Shown: positions 35,319-44,716, numbered from the stretch's first letter. The stretch: DNA of 64,000 nt from Cellulomonas sp. C5510 (GCF_019797765.1 NZ_CP081862.1:1674001-1738000); one strand, 5' to 3'. The notes: generated from the letters alone by a model not told the origin. Numbers and translations: made by a program.

Positions 35319-36754
35319 TTCAACCGGTCGATGCAACGCCTGCCTGTTGGAGCGACCGTAGTTGCTCATCGAGGACTTCGGCCGGTGTTCTCCAGCCGAG
35401 GACCTTGCGGGGTCTGCTGTTGATCGCGGCCTGGACGGCCTGGAGGTCCTCGACGGGCCATCGGGACAGGTCGGTGCCCTTGGGGAAGTACTGGCGCAGC
35501 AGCCCGTTGGTGTTCTCGTTCGTGCCGCGCTGCCAGGGCGAGTGCGGGTCGGCGAAGTAGACGGCGATGCCGGTGTCGATCTTGAACTGGGCGTGCGCGG
35601 ACAGCTCCTTGCCGCGATCCCAGGTCAGCGACCGCAGCAGCTCCGACGGCATCGTGGTCATCGTGGCTTGCAGGGCGTCCTTCATCGCGACGGCGCCGTA
35701 GCCGCCCAGGGCCGGCCCGTTCTTGACCGGCGGGACGGTGCCGTAGCCCTCGAGGCGCGGCAGGTGGACCAACAGGGTGTAGCGGCTGGTGCGTTCGACG
35801 ACGGTGCCGATCGCGGACCGGTTCAGCCCGATGATCAGGTCGCCCTCCCAGTGCCCGGGGACCGCCCGGTCCTCGGCTTCGGCGGGCCGCTCGCTGAGGA
35901 CGACGTCGGGCGTGACGTGACCCTGGGGCCTGTTGCGCGCGCGCTCCCGGGGCTTGCGCAGCGCCCGCCCCGTCCGCAGGCAGGCGACCAGCTCGCGCTT
36001 GAGTGCCCCGCGCCCCTGGATGTAGAGCGCCTGGTAGATCGCCTCGTGGCTGATGCGCATGTCCTCATCGTCGGGGAAGTCGACCACCAGACGCCGCGAG
36101 ATCTGCTCCGGGCTCCAGGCCATCGCCCACCGCCGGTCGCCCCGGCGGGGCTTGTTCAGACCCTTCCAGGCCGTCGCCGGCCCGGCGGCCAGCGTCCCGT
36201 CGGGCCGGCGCAGCTGCCCGCTGAGCCGGACCTGGACGTACTCCTGCAAGCGGGGGTTGGTGACGAGCTTGGCCGCCTTGGGGCGCCGGGCGGCCGTCTG
36301 CGCCTTCCACTGCGCGACCGTCGCCCGGTACTCGAGCTTGCCGCCCCGGGTCGCGGCATTGCGCCGCAACTCCCGCGAGACCGTCCCCGGATCACGCACC
36401 AGCTCGCGGGCGATCGCGCGGACACTGAGCCCGCGGGCCTTCAGCACCGCGATCTCTTCGCGTTCCTCGAACGACAGGTAGCGGCCGGTTGGCTCAGCCA
36501 GGGACAACGGCGCCATGCCGCCAGCGTGACGAAACCAGCGGACCCCGACCGGCCCCGACACACCGACCCCGGCCGCGGCCTCCTCGCTGCTCTTGCCCGC
36601 CGCGATCAGCCGCCAGAACTCCCGCTCCACATGCCTCGCCGGAATCGGTCGACCCGGTGATCGCATCGCCGGTCGCAACGCCCGATCCGCCTGTTGCTGC
36701 CGCCGTGCCATCCGACACCTCCGCGATCACGAGGTGTTGCGACGACCGGTTGAG
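35319..36754. mobile_element. IS30-family insertion sequence
   Basis: The ends are 23-bp imperfect inverted repeats, 19 of 23 matching: the left begins TTCAACCGGTCG at 35319, and the right, read inward from 36754, begins CTCAACCGGTCG. The single transposase gene fills the element, with its stop codon inside the left repeat (35320-35322). No clear target-site duplication can be read because the flanks differ. It sits inside the small membrane-protein gene. Confidence 0.85.
35320..36711 (-). CDS. IS30-family transposase
   Basis: A 463-residue DDE transposase. The N-terminal HTH region reads RYLSFEEREEIAVLKARGLSVRAIARELVRDPGTVSRELRRN. The catalytic core gives GHWEGDLIIG (first Asp), LTWDRGKEL (second Asp) and QRGTNENTNGLLRQYFPKG (Glu). 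GGAGGTG stands just before the ATG at 36711, which supports this start over an internal methionine. All catalytic residues are present and no frameshift is visible, so it may be active. Confidence 0.93.
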   Translation of the reverse strand: MARRQQQADRALRPAMRSPGRPIPARHVEREFWRLIAAGKSSEEAAAGVGVSGPVGVRWFRHAGGMAPLSLAEPTGRYLSFEEREEIAVLKARGLSVRAIARELVRDPGTVSRELRRNAATRGGKLEYRATVAQWKAQTAARRPKAAKLVTNPRLQEYVQVRLSGQLRRPDGTLAAGPATAWKGLNKPRRGDRRWAMAWSPEQISRRLVVDFPDDEDMRISHEAIYQALYIQGRGALKRELVACLRTGRALRKPRERARNRPQGHVTPDVVLSERPAEAEDRAVPGHWEGDLIIGLNRSAIGTVVERTSRYTLLVHLPRLEGYGTVPPVKNGPALGGYGAVAMKDALQATMTTMPSELLRSLTWDRGKELSAHAQFKIDTGIAVYFADPHSPWQRGTNENTNGLLRQYFPKGTDLSRWPVEDLQAVQAAINSRPRKVLGWRTPAEVLDEQLRSLQQAGVASTG

Positions 36755-37052
36755 TCCGCCATCTGCGCCGCCGTCACTGACCACCTCACGTCCGATCGCA
36801 CCGGCCACGGCGCGAACATGCGCGGCCGTGGGGTGCACCGGCCGTGTCTGTCGGCCTTCAGGTTGCCGGCGACGCCTACCCGTGCGGAGCGGCCCGTCGA
36901 GGCTGCCACGCCATGGCACAACTGCGCGGCACCTCTGATCGCTGTCCTGGGGCGGGTCGCAGCTGCGGTGCCATCCTCGACGGGCGCTCTGCGGGTGCTC
37001 CTCTTGCCCACGACACGGGCGATCCGAAGACGCCAGGCAGCCATGCCAGCGC
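36755..37052. other. 298-bp region without confident gene
   Basis: Between the right end of the IS and the M56 peptidase stop. Several frames are open on both strands, but none has a recognisable domain, start context or signal. It could hold remnants of the gene broken by the IS. Confidence 0.4.
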
Positions 37053-37991
37053 CTAGAACCCGATGGCACCCAGGGCGGTGCGCAGCCATGGCGAGACGAT
37101 CGCGACGGTCGGCACCGCGAGCACGGCGAGCGCGAGCGCGTAGGCGAGGGCGGAGAGCGGCAGCGACGACGGCGCGCCCCTGGTCGCGGCGCGGGCCTGC
37201 GGGCCCTCGTGGCCGTCGGCCTCGGCCTGGGCGGGGACGTCGCCCAGGCGCGCGATCCGTGCCTCGATCTCGCCGTCGTCGGCGGTCGGCGCAAGCTCGG
37301 CCAGCGCCTGGCGCAGTGGCGCAGCGCCGACCCGGCGGACCGCGCCGTCGTCGGCGAGCATCTCGAGCAGCCGGCGCACCGCCTCCAGCGCCAGGCGGCT
37401 GCGCACGAACCGGGGGAAGGAGACGTGCAGCGCGGTGAAGCCCTCCAGCACCAGATCGTGGCGGGCGCGCAGGTGCGCGCGCTCGTGGGCGACGACGGCC
37501 TCGAGCTGCGACGGGGACAGCATGCGCAACGTCGCCTCGGTGACCACCACGCTAGCGGGGCGCCCGGGCACGCAGTAGGCCATCGGCACCTGCCCGCCCA
37601 GCACGTGCAGGCGCAGATGCTCCGGATCGGGCGAGTCCAGCAGGTCGAGCAGCTCGCGCTGCCGGCGGCGCCGGCGGCGCAGCGACACGCCGAGGCGCAG
37701 GGCCACCACGGCGAGCCGCAGGACGATCACCCCGGCCAAGGCCGCGGCGGCAGCGGCGGCGAGCAGCACGACCGGGTCGAGGCGCAGCCGGTCCCCGCGC
37801 AGCGCGCGCACCAGTTCCTCTGGTGCGGCGAGCGCGGCCCCGACGGCGGCGAGCACCGCGGCGCCGGCCACCGCCTGCCAGAGCACGACGGCGGCGCGGG
37901 GCACCCGGTCGAGCAGGCGTGCGCGGGCGAGCAGGACGGGCGCGAACCGGGACAGCAGGACGGCGAGGGCCGCGAGGGTGAGCGCGGTCAT
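37053..37991 (-). CDS. M56-family membrane metalloprotease (BlaR1-like, without sensor domain)
   Basis: A 312-residue membrane protein with helices at both ends. The zinc protease motif is AVVAHERAHLRARHD (HExxH form) near residue 185, and LLEMLADDGAVRR follows as the third-ligand region. It lacks the extracellular penicillin-binding sensor domain of BlaR1/MecR1, so a beta-lactam signal is not indicated. Such proteins cleave or release a partner BlaI repressor. The blaI-like gene lies 77 bases upstream on the same strand. The target here is probably the divergent cyd operon. Confidence 0.85.
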   Translation of the reverse strand: MTALTLAALAVLLSRFAPVLLARARLLDRVPRAAVVLWQAVAGAAVLAAVGAALAAPEELVRALRGDRLRLDPVVLLAAAAAAALAGVIVLRLAVVALRLGVSLRRRRRRQRELLDLLDSPDPEHLRLHVLGGQVPMAYCVPGRPASVVVTEATLRMLSPSQLEAVVAHERAHLRARHDLVLEGFTALHVSFPRFVRSRLALEAVRRLLEMLADDGAVRRVGAAPLRQALAELAPTADDGEIEARIARLGDVPAQAEADGHEGPQARAATRGAPSSLPLSALAYALALAVLAVPTVAIVSPWLRTALGAIGF

Positions 37992-38068
37992 GCCGGTCCG
38001 GGCTGGGCCCGACCGGCGACGACGGCCGCGGGGGGCGGGGGTCCGAGGGCGGTCGCCACGAGGCGGGC

Positions 38069-38419
38069 TCAGCCCGACAGCGCGGCGCGGATGGCCTCGG
38101 CCTCGCGCGGGCTGACCCGACCCACGAAGTGCTGCAGCGCGGCAACCCTGGTGGCGGGGTCGGCACCGCCGAGGGCGTCGAGCATGAGATCGGCGGTCGT
38201 CTGCTCCCTGGTGCGCACCGGGACGTAATGATAGGCCCGGCCGTCGCGGACCTGGGTGACGACGCCCTTCTTGGCGAGGCGGTCCATCACCGTCATCACG
38301 GTCGTGTAGGCCAGCGGGCGGCTGGCGGCCAACGCGTCGTGGACCTCGCGGACCGTGCACGGCCCGGACGCGTCCCACAGGTGCGCCATCACCGCGCTCT
38401 CGAGCTCGCCCATCGCCAT
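38069..38419 (-). CDS. BlaI/MecI-family repressor
   Basis: A 116-residue winged-helix repressor: MGELESAVMAHLWDASGPCTVREVHDALAASRPLAYTTVMTVMDRLAKKGVV, then RDGRAYHYVPVRTREQTTADLM with the dimerisation/protease-sensitive helix. It pairs with the M56 protease gene downstream. It is divergent from cydA with 117 bases between starts, and that spacer has TACTAC/TGTAGTA half-sites of the BlaI kind. I infer that it controls bd oxidase synthesis along with its own pair. The signal sensed is unknown. Confidence 0.9.
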   Translation of the reverse strand: MAMGELESAVMAHLWDASGPCTVREVHDALAASRPLAYTTVMTVMDRLAKKGVVTQVRDGRAYHYVPVRTREQTTADLMLDALGGADPATRVAALQHFVGRVSPREAEAIRAALSG

Positions 38420-38454
38420 GGCGGGAGTATACCCGGGACCTACGGCCCTTGTCG

Positions 38455-38504
38455 TACTACGAATCACGTACTCTGGCGTGTCATACTTACGACGACGTGT
38501 AGTA
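38455..38504. promoter_or_regulatory. Putative BlaI operator half-sites in the blaI-cydA divergent promoter
   Basis: TACTAC (38455-38460) and TGTAGTA (38498-38504) are opposite-facing half-sites of the type bound by BlaI/MecI (TACTACA/TGTAGTA), with CGTACT at 38467-38472 as a partial mate of the first. They lie between the two divergent starts, so a single repressor could control both directions. Confidence 0.55.
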
Positions 38505-38536
38505 CTCCGTCGGACGCCCCGGAGGACGTCGCCCCC

Positions 38537-40015
38537 ATGGACACGCTCGACCTGTCACGTCTGCAGTTCGCGGTCGTGACGATCTACCACTACTTCTTCG
38601 TGCCGCTGTCGATCTCGCTGGCCGCGCTGACGGCGGGCCTGCAGACGGCGTGGCGTCGCACCGGCAAGCAGCACTACCGGGACCTGACGATGCTGGTCGG
38701 CAAGCTGCTGATGGCCACGTTCGCCGTCGGGGTGGTCACCGGACTGGTCCAGGAGTTCCAGTTCGGGCTGTCCTGGAGCGCGTTCTCCCGGTTCTACGGC
38801 GACGTCTTCGGGCCGACCCTGGCGATCGAGGGCATGCTGGCCTTCTTCCTCGAGGCGACATTCCTCGGGCTGTGGTTCTTCGGCTGGGACCGGCTGCCCC
38901 CGCGTGTGCACCTGACGACGATCTACGTCGTGGCCGTCGGCACGACGATCTCGGCCTTCGTGATCTTGGCCGCGAACTCCTTCATGCAGAACCCCGTCGC
39001 CTACGACATCGACCCCGACACCGGGCGGGCGAGGCTGGACAGCTTCGGCGACCTGATGGTCAACGAGGTCAACCTCGCGGCCTTCCCGCACACCATGGCG
39101 GGCGCCGCGATGACCGGCGGCGCGCTGCTGATGGCGATCGGCGCCTGGCGGGCCTGGGGCCGCCACGGCGGGATGGGTCACCGCGACCACGCCGCCTGGC
39201 GCCGCCTGGCCCGGCTCGGTGCCTGGGTGACCGCGCTCGGCGGCGGCGCCGTGGCGATCACCGGGGACGTGCTGGGCAAGGTCATCACCACCGTGCAGCC
39301 GATGAAGATGGCCGCGGCCGAGGCGCTCTACGCCTCTCAAGCCGGCGCGCCGTTCTCCATCCTCGCGATCGGCGACCCGGGAGGTGGCGAGCCGTTCTTC
39401 TCGATCGACGTCCCGTTCCTGCTCTCGATCCTGGCCATGGGCGACCCGAGCGCCGTCGTCGAGGGCATCGACGACCTGCAGGCGCAGTACACCGCGGCCT
39501 ACGGCCCAGGCAACTACGTGCCGTGGGTGCCGGTCGCCTACTGGACCTTCCGGCTGATGATTGGCACCGGCATGCTCGCCGCCGGGCTCGCGCTGCTGTT
39601 CTTGGTGCTGACCCGCAAGGGCCGCCCGCTGGTGGGGTCGACCCGGCTGACGGCCCTCGGCGGGCGCACCCTGCTGCGGCTGCTGCCCCTCATCCCCACG
39701 CTGCCGGTGCTGGCCAACACCTTCGGCTGGATCTTCACCGAGACCGCCCGCCAGCCGTGGCTGGTGTTCGGGCTGTTCCGCACCGAGGACGGCGTCTCGG
39801 CCGGCCTGACCTCGGGGGAGGTGCTGGCCTCGCTGGTCGGCTTCGGCCTGGTCTACGGCGTGCTCGCCGTCGTGTGGCTGCGCCTCGTGCTGCACCTGTC
39901 CCGCCTCGACCTGTCCACCGACCCCACCGCCGACGAGCCGGACCAGGACGACGAGGATCCCGCCGCCCGCACCTCGGCCGGCTCGGCCGGGCGCGGCCCC
40001 GCCCCGGCCTACTGA
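38537..40015 (+). CDS. cydA: Cytochrome bd quinol oxidase subunit I
   Basis: A 492-residue haem-binding subunit of the bd oxidase, which reduces O2 with quinol electrons at high affinity. The N-terminus LSRLQFAVVTIYHYFFVPLSI carries the haem b595/d ligand histidine near residue 18. GLVQEFQFGLSWSAFSRFYGDVFGPTLAIEGMLAFFLEATFLG and ANSFMQNPV follow, and GWIFTETARQPWLVFG is the C-terminal signature. The Q-loop is of the short type. A Glu/Asp-rich tail closes the protein. First gene of cydA-cydB-cydDC. Confidence 0.96.
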   Translation: MDTLDLSRLQFAVVTIYHYFFVPLSISLAALTAGLQTAWRRTGKQHYRDLTMLVGKLLMATFAVGVVTGLVQEFQFGLSWSAFSRFYGDVFGPTLAIEGMLAFFLEATFLGLWFFGWDRLPPRVHLTTIYVVAVGTTISAFVILAANSFMQNPVAYDIDPDTGRARLDSFGDLMVNEVNLAAFPHTMAGAAMTGGALLMAIGAWRAWGRHGGMGHRDHAAWRRLARLGAWVTALGGGAVAITGDVLGKVITTVQPMKMAAAEALYASQAGAPFSILAIGDPGGGEPFFSIDVPFLLSILAMGDPSAVVEGIDDLQAQYTAAYGPGNYVPWVPVAYWTFRLMIGTGMLAAGLALLFLVLTRKGRPLVGSTRLTALGGRTLLRLLPLIPTLPVLANTFGWIFTETARQPWLVFGLFRTEDGVSAGLTSGEVLASLVGFGLVYGVLAVVWLRLVLHLSRLDLSTDPTADEPDQDDEDPAARTSAGSAGRGPAPAY

Positions 40016-40055
40016 GCTCGCCCGACCCCGCCAGCACCTGACCTTCAGGAGACCC

Positions 40056-41054
40056 ATGGACCTCGCCGTCGTCTGGTTCGGCCTCATCGTCGTGTGCTGG
40101 GTGCTGTTCCTGGTGCTGGAGGGCTTCGACTTCGGCGTCGGGATCCTCGCCCCCGCGCTGGGCCGCGACGGCGCGCAGCGAGGTGCGGCGCTGCGCACCA
40201 TCGCCCCGGTCTGGGACGGCAACGAGGTGTGGCTCGTCGCCGCGATCGGGCTCATGTTCGCCGCCTTCCCGGACTGGTACGCGGCGTTTCTCTCCGGGCT
40301 CTACCTGCCGATGGTGGCGCTGCTACTGGCGCTCGCGGTCCGCGGCGTCTCCCTCGAGTTCCGCGGCAAGAAGGACTCCGCCGCCTGGCGCCGCGGCTGC
40401 GACATCGCACTGGCGGCCAGCTCGGCGCTGACGGCCGCGCTGCTCGGCGCCACCCTCGGGGTGCTCACCGGCGGGCTGGCCCTCGGCCCCGACGGGGAGG
40501 TCGCGGCGAGCGGCGGTGCACTCGGCCGCACCCTGTCAGCGCTCGCCCAACCCGCCGCGCTCACCGGGGCGCTGATCGGACTGAGCGCCGCCGTCGTGCT
40601 CGGCGCGACATACCTGGGACTGCGCACGACCGGGCCGGTCCGCGAACGCGCCCGGGCCTGGGTGGCGGCACCGGCGCTGGCGCTCGGGGCGACAGCGCTG
40701 GTCTCGGGCCTCACCGGAGCCTGGCCGTGGTGGGCCGGGCTGCTCGCGGCCGGGCTGCTCGCCCTGGTGGTCCTCGCGGCCCGACGGCGACGCGAGGGCT
40801 GGGCCTTCGCCCTGGCGGTCGGCGTGGTGGGGGCCACCGTGGCGGGCGTCCTGCTGCACCGCTTCCCGGTGCTGCTGGCCAGCACGCTGGACCCGGCATG
40901 GTCCGTGACCGTCGAGAACGCGGTAGCCAGTCCCACCGCGCTGCAGACGATCAGCTGGGCCGCAGTGCTCATCCTGCCCGGCGTCCTGGCCTACCAGGCC
41001 TTCGCCTACTGGGTCTTCCGCAAGCGCGTGGCGAGCGAGCCGGTGCCGACGTGA
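40056..41054 (+). CDS. cydB: Cytochrome bd quinol oxidase subunit II
   Basis: A 332-residue membrane partner of CydA with about eight to nine helices. Family marks: VLEGFDFGVGIL near the start, WDGNEVWLVA and GLYLPMVALLLALAVRGVSLEFRGK. AGGAGACC precedes the ATG, 40 bases after the cydA stop. Its stop overlaps the GTG of cydDC, coupling oxidase and assembly factor. Confidence 0.95.
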   Translation: MDLAVVWFGLIVVCWVLFLVLEGFDFGVGILAPALGRDGAQRGAALRTIAPVWDGNEVWLVAAIGLMFAAFPDWYAAFLSGLYLPMVALLLALAVRGVSLEFRGKKDSAAWRRGCDIALAASSALTAALLGATLGVLTGGLALGPDGEVAASGGALGRTLSALAQPAALTGALIGLSAAVVLGATYLGLRTTGPVRERARAWVAAPALALGATALVSGLTGAWPWWAGLLAAGLLALVVLAARRRREGWAFALAVGVVGATVAGVLLHRFPVLLASTLDPAWSVTVENAVASPTALQTISWAAVLILPGVLAYQAFAYWVFRKRVASEPVPT

Positions 41055-44000
41055 CCGGGCCCAGGCCACGCGGCCCGCTCGACCCGCGCCTGCTGCGCCT
41101 GGCGCGCCCCGCGGTCGGCGCGCTCGTCTGGCTGGTGACGCTCTCGGTGTCCCAGGCGCTCGCCGTCGTCGTGATCGCGCTGGGCGCGGCGCACCTGGTG
41201 GTGACGGTGCTCGACGACGGCGGCGGCTGGCTCGTGCCGCTGGCGGGACTCACCGCCGCCCTGCTGGTGCGCGCCAGCACCGCCGCGCTGCTCCCGGCAG
41301 CCGCACACCGGGTGTCCGCGCGGGTGATCGCCTCGGCACGGCGCGACGGCCTGGCCGCGATCGCGCGGCGCGGACCGGCCTGGTTGGCGAGCCGCGGCGC
41401 CGGCGGCGACCCGGTCGACGTCGCCACGCTGCTGTCGACCGGCCTGGACCCGCTGCGGCCGTGGTTCGCAACCTACCTGCCCGCACTGGTGGTCGCCGGG
41501 GTGCTGCCGCCCGCAGTGGTCGCCCTGCTCGCACTCGTCGACCTGCCCTCGGCCGCGACCGTGCTGGTGACGCTGCCGCTGGTGCCGGTCTTCGCCGCGC
41601 TGGTCGGCTGGGCCACCCAGCGCCGGGCCGACCAGCAGTACGAACGTGGCGGCCGCCTGGCCGGGCACTTCCTCGACGTCGTGCGCGGTCTGGTCACGCT
41701 GCGGCTCTTCAACCGCGCCGAGCGGCAGGTCGAGGCCGTGCGCGACTCCAGCCGGCGCTACGCGCGCGCCACGACGCGCGTGATCTCGGTGGCGTTCCTG
41801 TCCTCGACCGCACTTGACCTGGTGGCCACCGTCTCGGTGGGACTCGTCGCGGTGGGGGCGGGCGTGCGACTGGCCGGCGGAGAGATGACGCTGTGGCCCG
41901 CGCTCACGGCGATCCTGCTTGCCCCGGAGGCGTACCGGCCGCTGCGCGAGGCGGGCGCGCAGTTCCACGAGTCCGCGCAGGCGGGCGCCGTGATGGACCG
42001 GCTCGACGTGCTGCTCGCCCCGCTCGACGGCGCGGATCGCGACGCCGCCACCGGGCCGCGCGCGGCGGCCGTCGCAGGATCGCGTGGGCTCGTCGTGCGC
42101 TACCCGGGACGACGCGAGCCGCTGACGCTGCCCGACCTGGACGTGCGCACCGGGCAGGTCCTGGCCGTCGTCGGACCCTCCGGCTCCGGCAAGACGACGC
42201 TGCTGCGCGCGATGGCCGGCGTGCAACGCGGCGACCGAGGGCACGCCTGGGCGCACAACGCCGAGTACGTGCCGCAGCGCCCCGCGCTCCCGCTGGCCCG
42301 GACCGTCCGCGAGGCGCTCACCGCCGGGCTGCCCGCCAGCGTCGACGACGGGGTCCTCACGGCCGCGCTCGCCACGCTGGCCCTGCCCACCAGCACCCTG
42401 GCCGCCGGGCTGGACACCGCGCTCGGCGACGACGCCACCGGGTTGTCGGCCGGTCAGCGACACCGGATCGCGCTCGCCCGGGCCGCCCTCGCCGTCGCCT
42501 CCGCGTTGGACGCCACGGCACCCCGTGACACGCCGGCACCGGTGATGCTGCTCGACGAGCCGACGGCGCACCTGGACGCCGCCGCCGAACGCGCCGTCGT
42601 GGCCGTGCTGCGCGACCTCGCGGACCGCGGCGCCGCCGTCATCGTCGCGACCCACCGGCCCGTGCTCGCGGCGGCGGCCGACCACCGCATCGCCGTGTCC
42701 CCACGCAGCGCCATCTCTCCCGACGACGCGGCGCTCCCACCCGGCGGCCTCGCCTCACCGGACAACTCGCTGGACAACGCCGGTGCGGGCGACGAAGCCG
42801 TTGTGGCGAGCGGCAGCCACCGGGCTGGGGCGAACGGGTACGACGGCGGCGCACCCGATCCGGCCAGCGACCCCGCCGCCACCGACTTTGCCACCACCAC
42901 ACCGCCGCCTCGCTCCCTGCTCGCGGGACCACGGCGCCGGTGGACCCGCCTGACGCCGCGCACCCGGTTCGCGCTCGCGTCGGCCGCCGGTGCGGCCTCG
43001 CTGCTGTCCGGCATCGGGCTCACGGTGGCGGCGGCCTGGATGATCGTCCGCGCGGACTCCCAGCCGCCGATCCTCACGCTCTCGGTGTCCGTGGTGGCCG
43101 TGCGCGCGTTCGCGATCGCGCGGCCACTGTGGCGCTACCTCGAACGGCTCGCCTCGCACGACGCCGGGCTGTCGCTGCTCGCGGACTGGCGCGCGCAGGT
43201 CGTCGCCGACATGGTGCCCCGGGTGCCGGGACGGCTGACCGCGCGGCGGGGTGCGCTGCTGGTGCGCGTGGTCGACGACGTCGAGGCTCGCCTGTCCGGG
43301 CGGGTGCGGGGCGCGGTGCCGCTGGCGGCGGGCACCGTCACGCTCGCCGTCGTCGCCCTCGGCACGGCGTGGCTGTTGCCCGCCGCCCTCGTGCCGCTCG
43401 CGCTCGGCACCGCCATCGCGGGCGTCCTCGCGCCCTGGCTGGCCGTGCGCGCCGACCGCCGCGTCGTCCATCTGCGGGATGCGGCCCGCACCGACCTGCA
43501 GGACGCCGTCGTGGGCTCGGTGGAGAACGTCGAGGAACTGGGCACCGCGCGCGGCCGCTCGCTACTGGCCGAAATCGAGGAGCGAGGGACCGCCGCCGAG
43601 GCCGCCGAGCGCGATGCCGCGCGCATCGACGGATGCGGACGCGGGCTGGCCGAGCTCGGCGCCGCCGTGCTGGCGTCGGGGGCCGGACTGGTCGCGGCGC
43701 TCACCTGGACGTCGGGCCTCGCCGGACCCGAGACGGTCGGCATCGTCACCCTGACGGCGCTCGCGCTCACCGAGACCCTGCTCACGGTGCTGCCCGCCGT
43801 CCGCGCCGTGGCCGACGGACGGGCCGCCGGGGCGCGCCTGGACGCGTTGGACGACGACCCGAGCCGCTTTCGCGGAACCCGACGGTTGGTGGCCACCCGG
43901 GACACCGGTCAGCAGGAGGTCGAAGCCCGGGCTGCCGTCGGGACGCTCTCGGCCTCCCGGTCGGCGCCGATGCCGGGTGTCTGTTCGGCCGGTGGCTCCG

Positions 44001-44677
44001 TCTCGCTTGGATCGTCGTGGTCGCGAGGACTGCACGTGGGCGGGTTGCATGCCGGCTGGGACGCCGGGTCCCCGGTGCTGCGCGGTCTCGATCTCGACGT
44101 CGCGGCGGGCGAGACGGTGGAGATCCGCTGGCCGTCCGGTGCCGGGAAGTCGACGCTGGCCGCGGTCGTGACCGGACTGCTGCCCCCGCTGAGCGGTGAG
44201 GTGCGCGTGGGCGATCACGTCCTTACGGCCGGCTCGACGCCGTCGGGCGCGGGCGCACGCCTGCGCCGCGTGGTGGGTCTGGCCGGCGAGCCCGATCACG
44301 TCTTCGCGACCACCGTGCGGGAGAACTTGCGCCTCGCACGCCCCGAGGCCAGCGACCAGGACCTGAGGTCCGCCCTGCACGCAGCGCACCTAGGCGGCTG
44401 GCTCGACGGCCTGGAGGAGGGCCTGGACACCTGGCTCGACTCCGGCGGGAGGACGCTGTCGGGCGGGGAACGACGCCGCCTCGTCCTGGCACGCGCCCTG
44501 CTGCGCGACCCGGACGTGCTGATCCTCGACGAGCCGACCTCGGGCCTGGAGGAGGCCACCGCCACGACCCTGCTCACCGACCTGCGCCGCGACGCCGCAC
44601 AGCGCGGCCGCGCGCTGCTCGTCATGACCCACCGGTCCTCGGAGGTTCTCCGGGAGCACGTGGTCAAACCGCAGTAG
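41051..44677 (+). CDS. cydDC: CydDC fusion: ABC exporter needed for bd oxidase assembly
   Basis: A 1208-residue fusion of two half-transporters. Residues about 1-340 are the CydD membrane domain and 345-560 its ATPase (Walker A GPSGSGKTTLL near 376, LSAGQRHRIALARA, MLLDEPTAHLD). After a Gly/Ala-rich linker near 580-640 comes a CydC membrane domain (TRFALASAAGAASLLSG) and its ATPase (Walker [37 protein letters not shown]). CydDC exports glutathione/cysteine-type thiols or haem-linked reductant in E. coli; actinobacteria lack glutathione, so cysteine or mycothiol is inferred. GTG start overlaps cydB. Confidence 0.92.
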   Translation: MTGPRPRGPLDPRLLRLARPAVGALVWLVTLSVSQALAVVVIALGAAHLVVTVLDDGGGWLVPLAGLTAALLVRASTAALLPAAAHRVSARVIASARRDGLAAIARRGPAWLASRGAGGDPVDVATLLSTGLDPLRPWFATYLPALVVAGVLPPAVVALLALVDLPSAATVLVTLPLVPVFAALVGWATQRRADQQYERGGRLAGHFLDVVRGLVTLRLFNRAERQVEAVRDSSRRYARATTRVISVAFLSSTALDLVATVSVGLVAVGAGVRLAGGEMTLWPALTAILLAPEAYRPLREAGAQFHESAQAGAVMDRLDVLLAPLDGADRDAATGPRAAAVAGSRGLVVRYPGRREPLTLPDLDVRTGQVLAVVGPSGSGKTTLLRAMAGVQRGDRGHAWAHNAEYVPQRPALPLARTVREALTAGLPASVDDGVLTAALATLALPTSTLAAGLDTALGDDATGLSAGQRHRIALARAALAVASALDATAPRDTPAPVMLLDEPTAHLDAAAERAVVAVLRDLADRGAAVIVATHRPVLAAAADHRIAVSPRSAISPDDAALPPGGLASPDNSLDNAGAGDEAVVASGSHRAGANGYDGGAPDPASDPAATDFATTTPPPRSLLAGPRRRWTRLTPRTRFALASAAGAASLLSGIGLTVAAAWMIVRADSQPPILTLSVSVVAVRAFAIARPLWRYLERLASHDAGLSLLADWRAQVVADMVPRVPGRLTARRGALLVRVVDDVEARLSGRVRGAVPLAAGTVTLAVVALGTAWLLPAALVPLALGTAIAGVLAPWLAVRADRRVVHLRDAARTDLQDAVVGSVENVEELGTARGRSLLAEIEERGTAAEAAERDAARIDGCGRGLAELGAAVLASGAGLVAALTWTSGLAGPETVGIVTLTALALTETLLTVLPAVRAVADGRAAGARLDALDDDPSRFRGTRRLVATRDTGQQEVEARAAVGTLSASRSAPMPGVCSAGGSVSLGSSWSRGLHVGGLHAGWDAGSPVLRGLDLDVAAGETVEIRWPSGAGKSTLAAVVTGLLPPLSGEVRVGDHVLTAGSTPSGAGARLRRVVGLAGEPDHVFATTVRENLRLARPEASDQDLRSALHAAHLGGWLDGLEEGLDTWLDSGGRTLSGGERRRLVLARALLRDPDVLILDEPTSGLEEATATTLLTDLRRDAAQRGRALLVMTHRSSEVLREHVVKPQ

Positions 44678-44698
44678 CCGAGGCCTGGTGGCCTGTGC

Positions 44699-44716
44699 GC
44701 CCGGGACCACCCGGGC
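44699..44716. terminator. Hairpin after cydDC
   Basis: GCCCGGG (44699-44705) and CCCGGGC (44710-44716) form a perfect 7-bp stem with loop ACCA, 22 bases after the cydDC stop. It has no T-tract. It is a likely terminator of the oxidase operon. Confidence 0.5.

Noticed and set aside
37053..38419. Beta-lactam resistance function for the BlaI/M56 pair
   Set aside because: The M56 protein lacks the penicillin-binding sensor domain and no beta-lactamase gene is nearby; the divergent gene is cydA.
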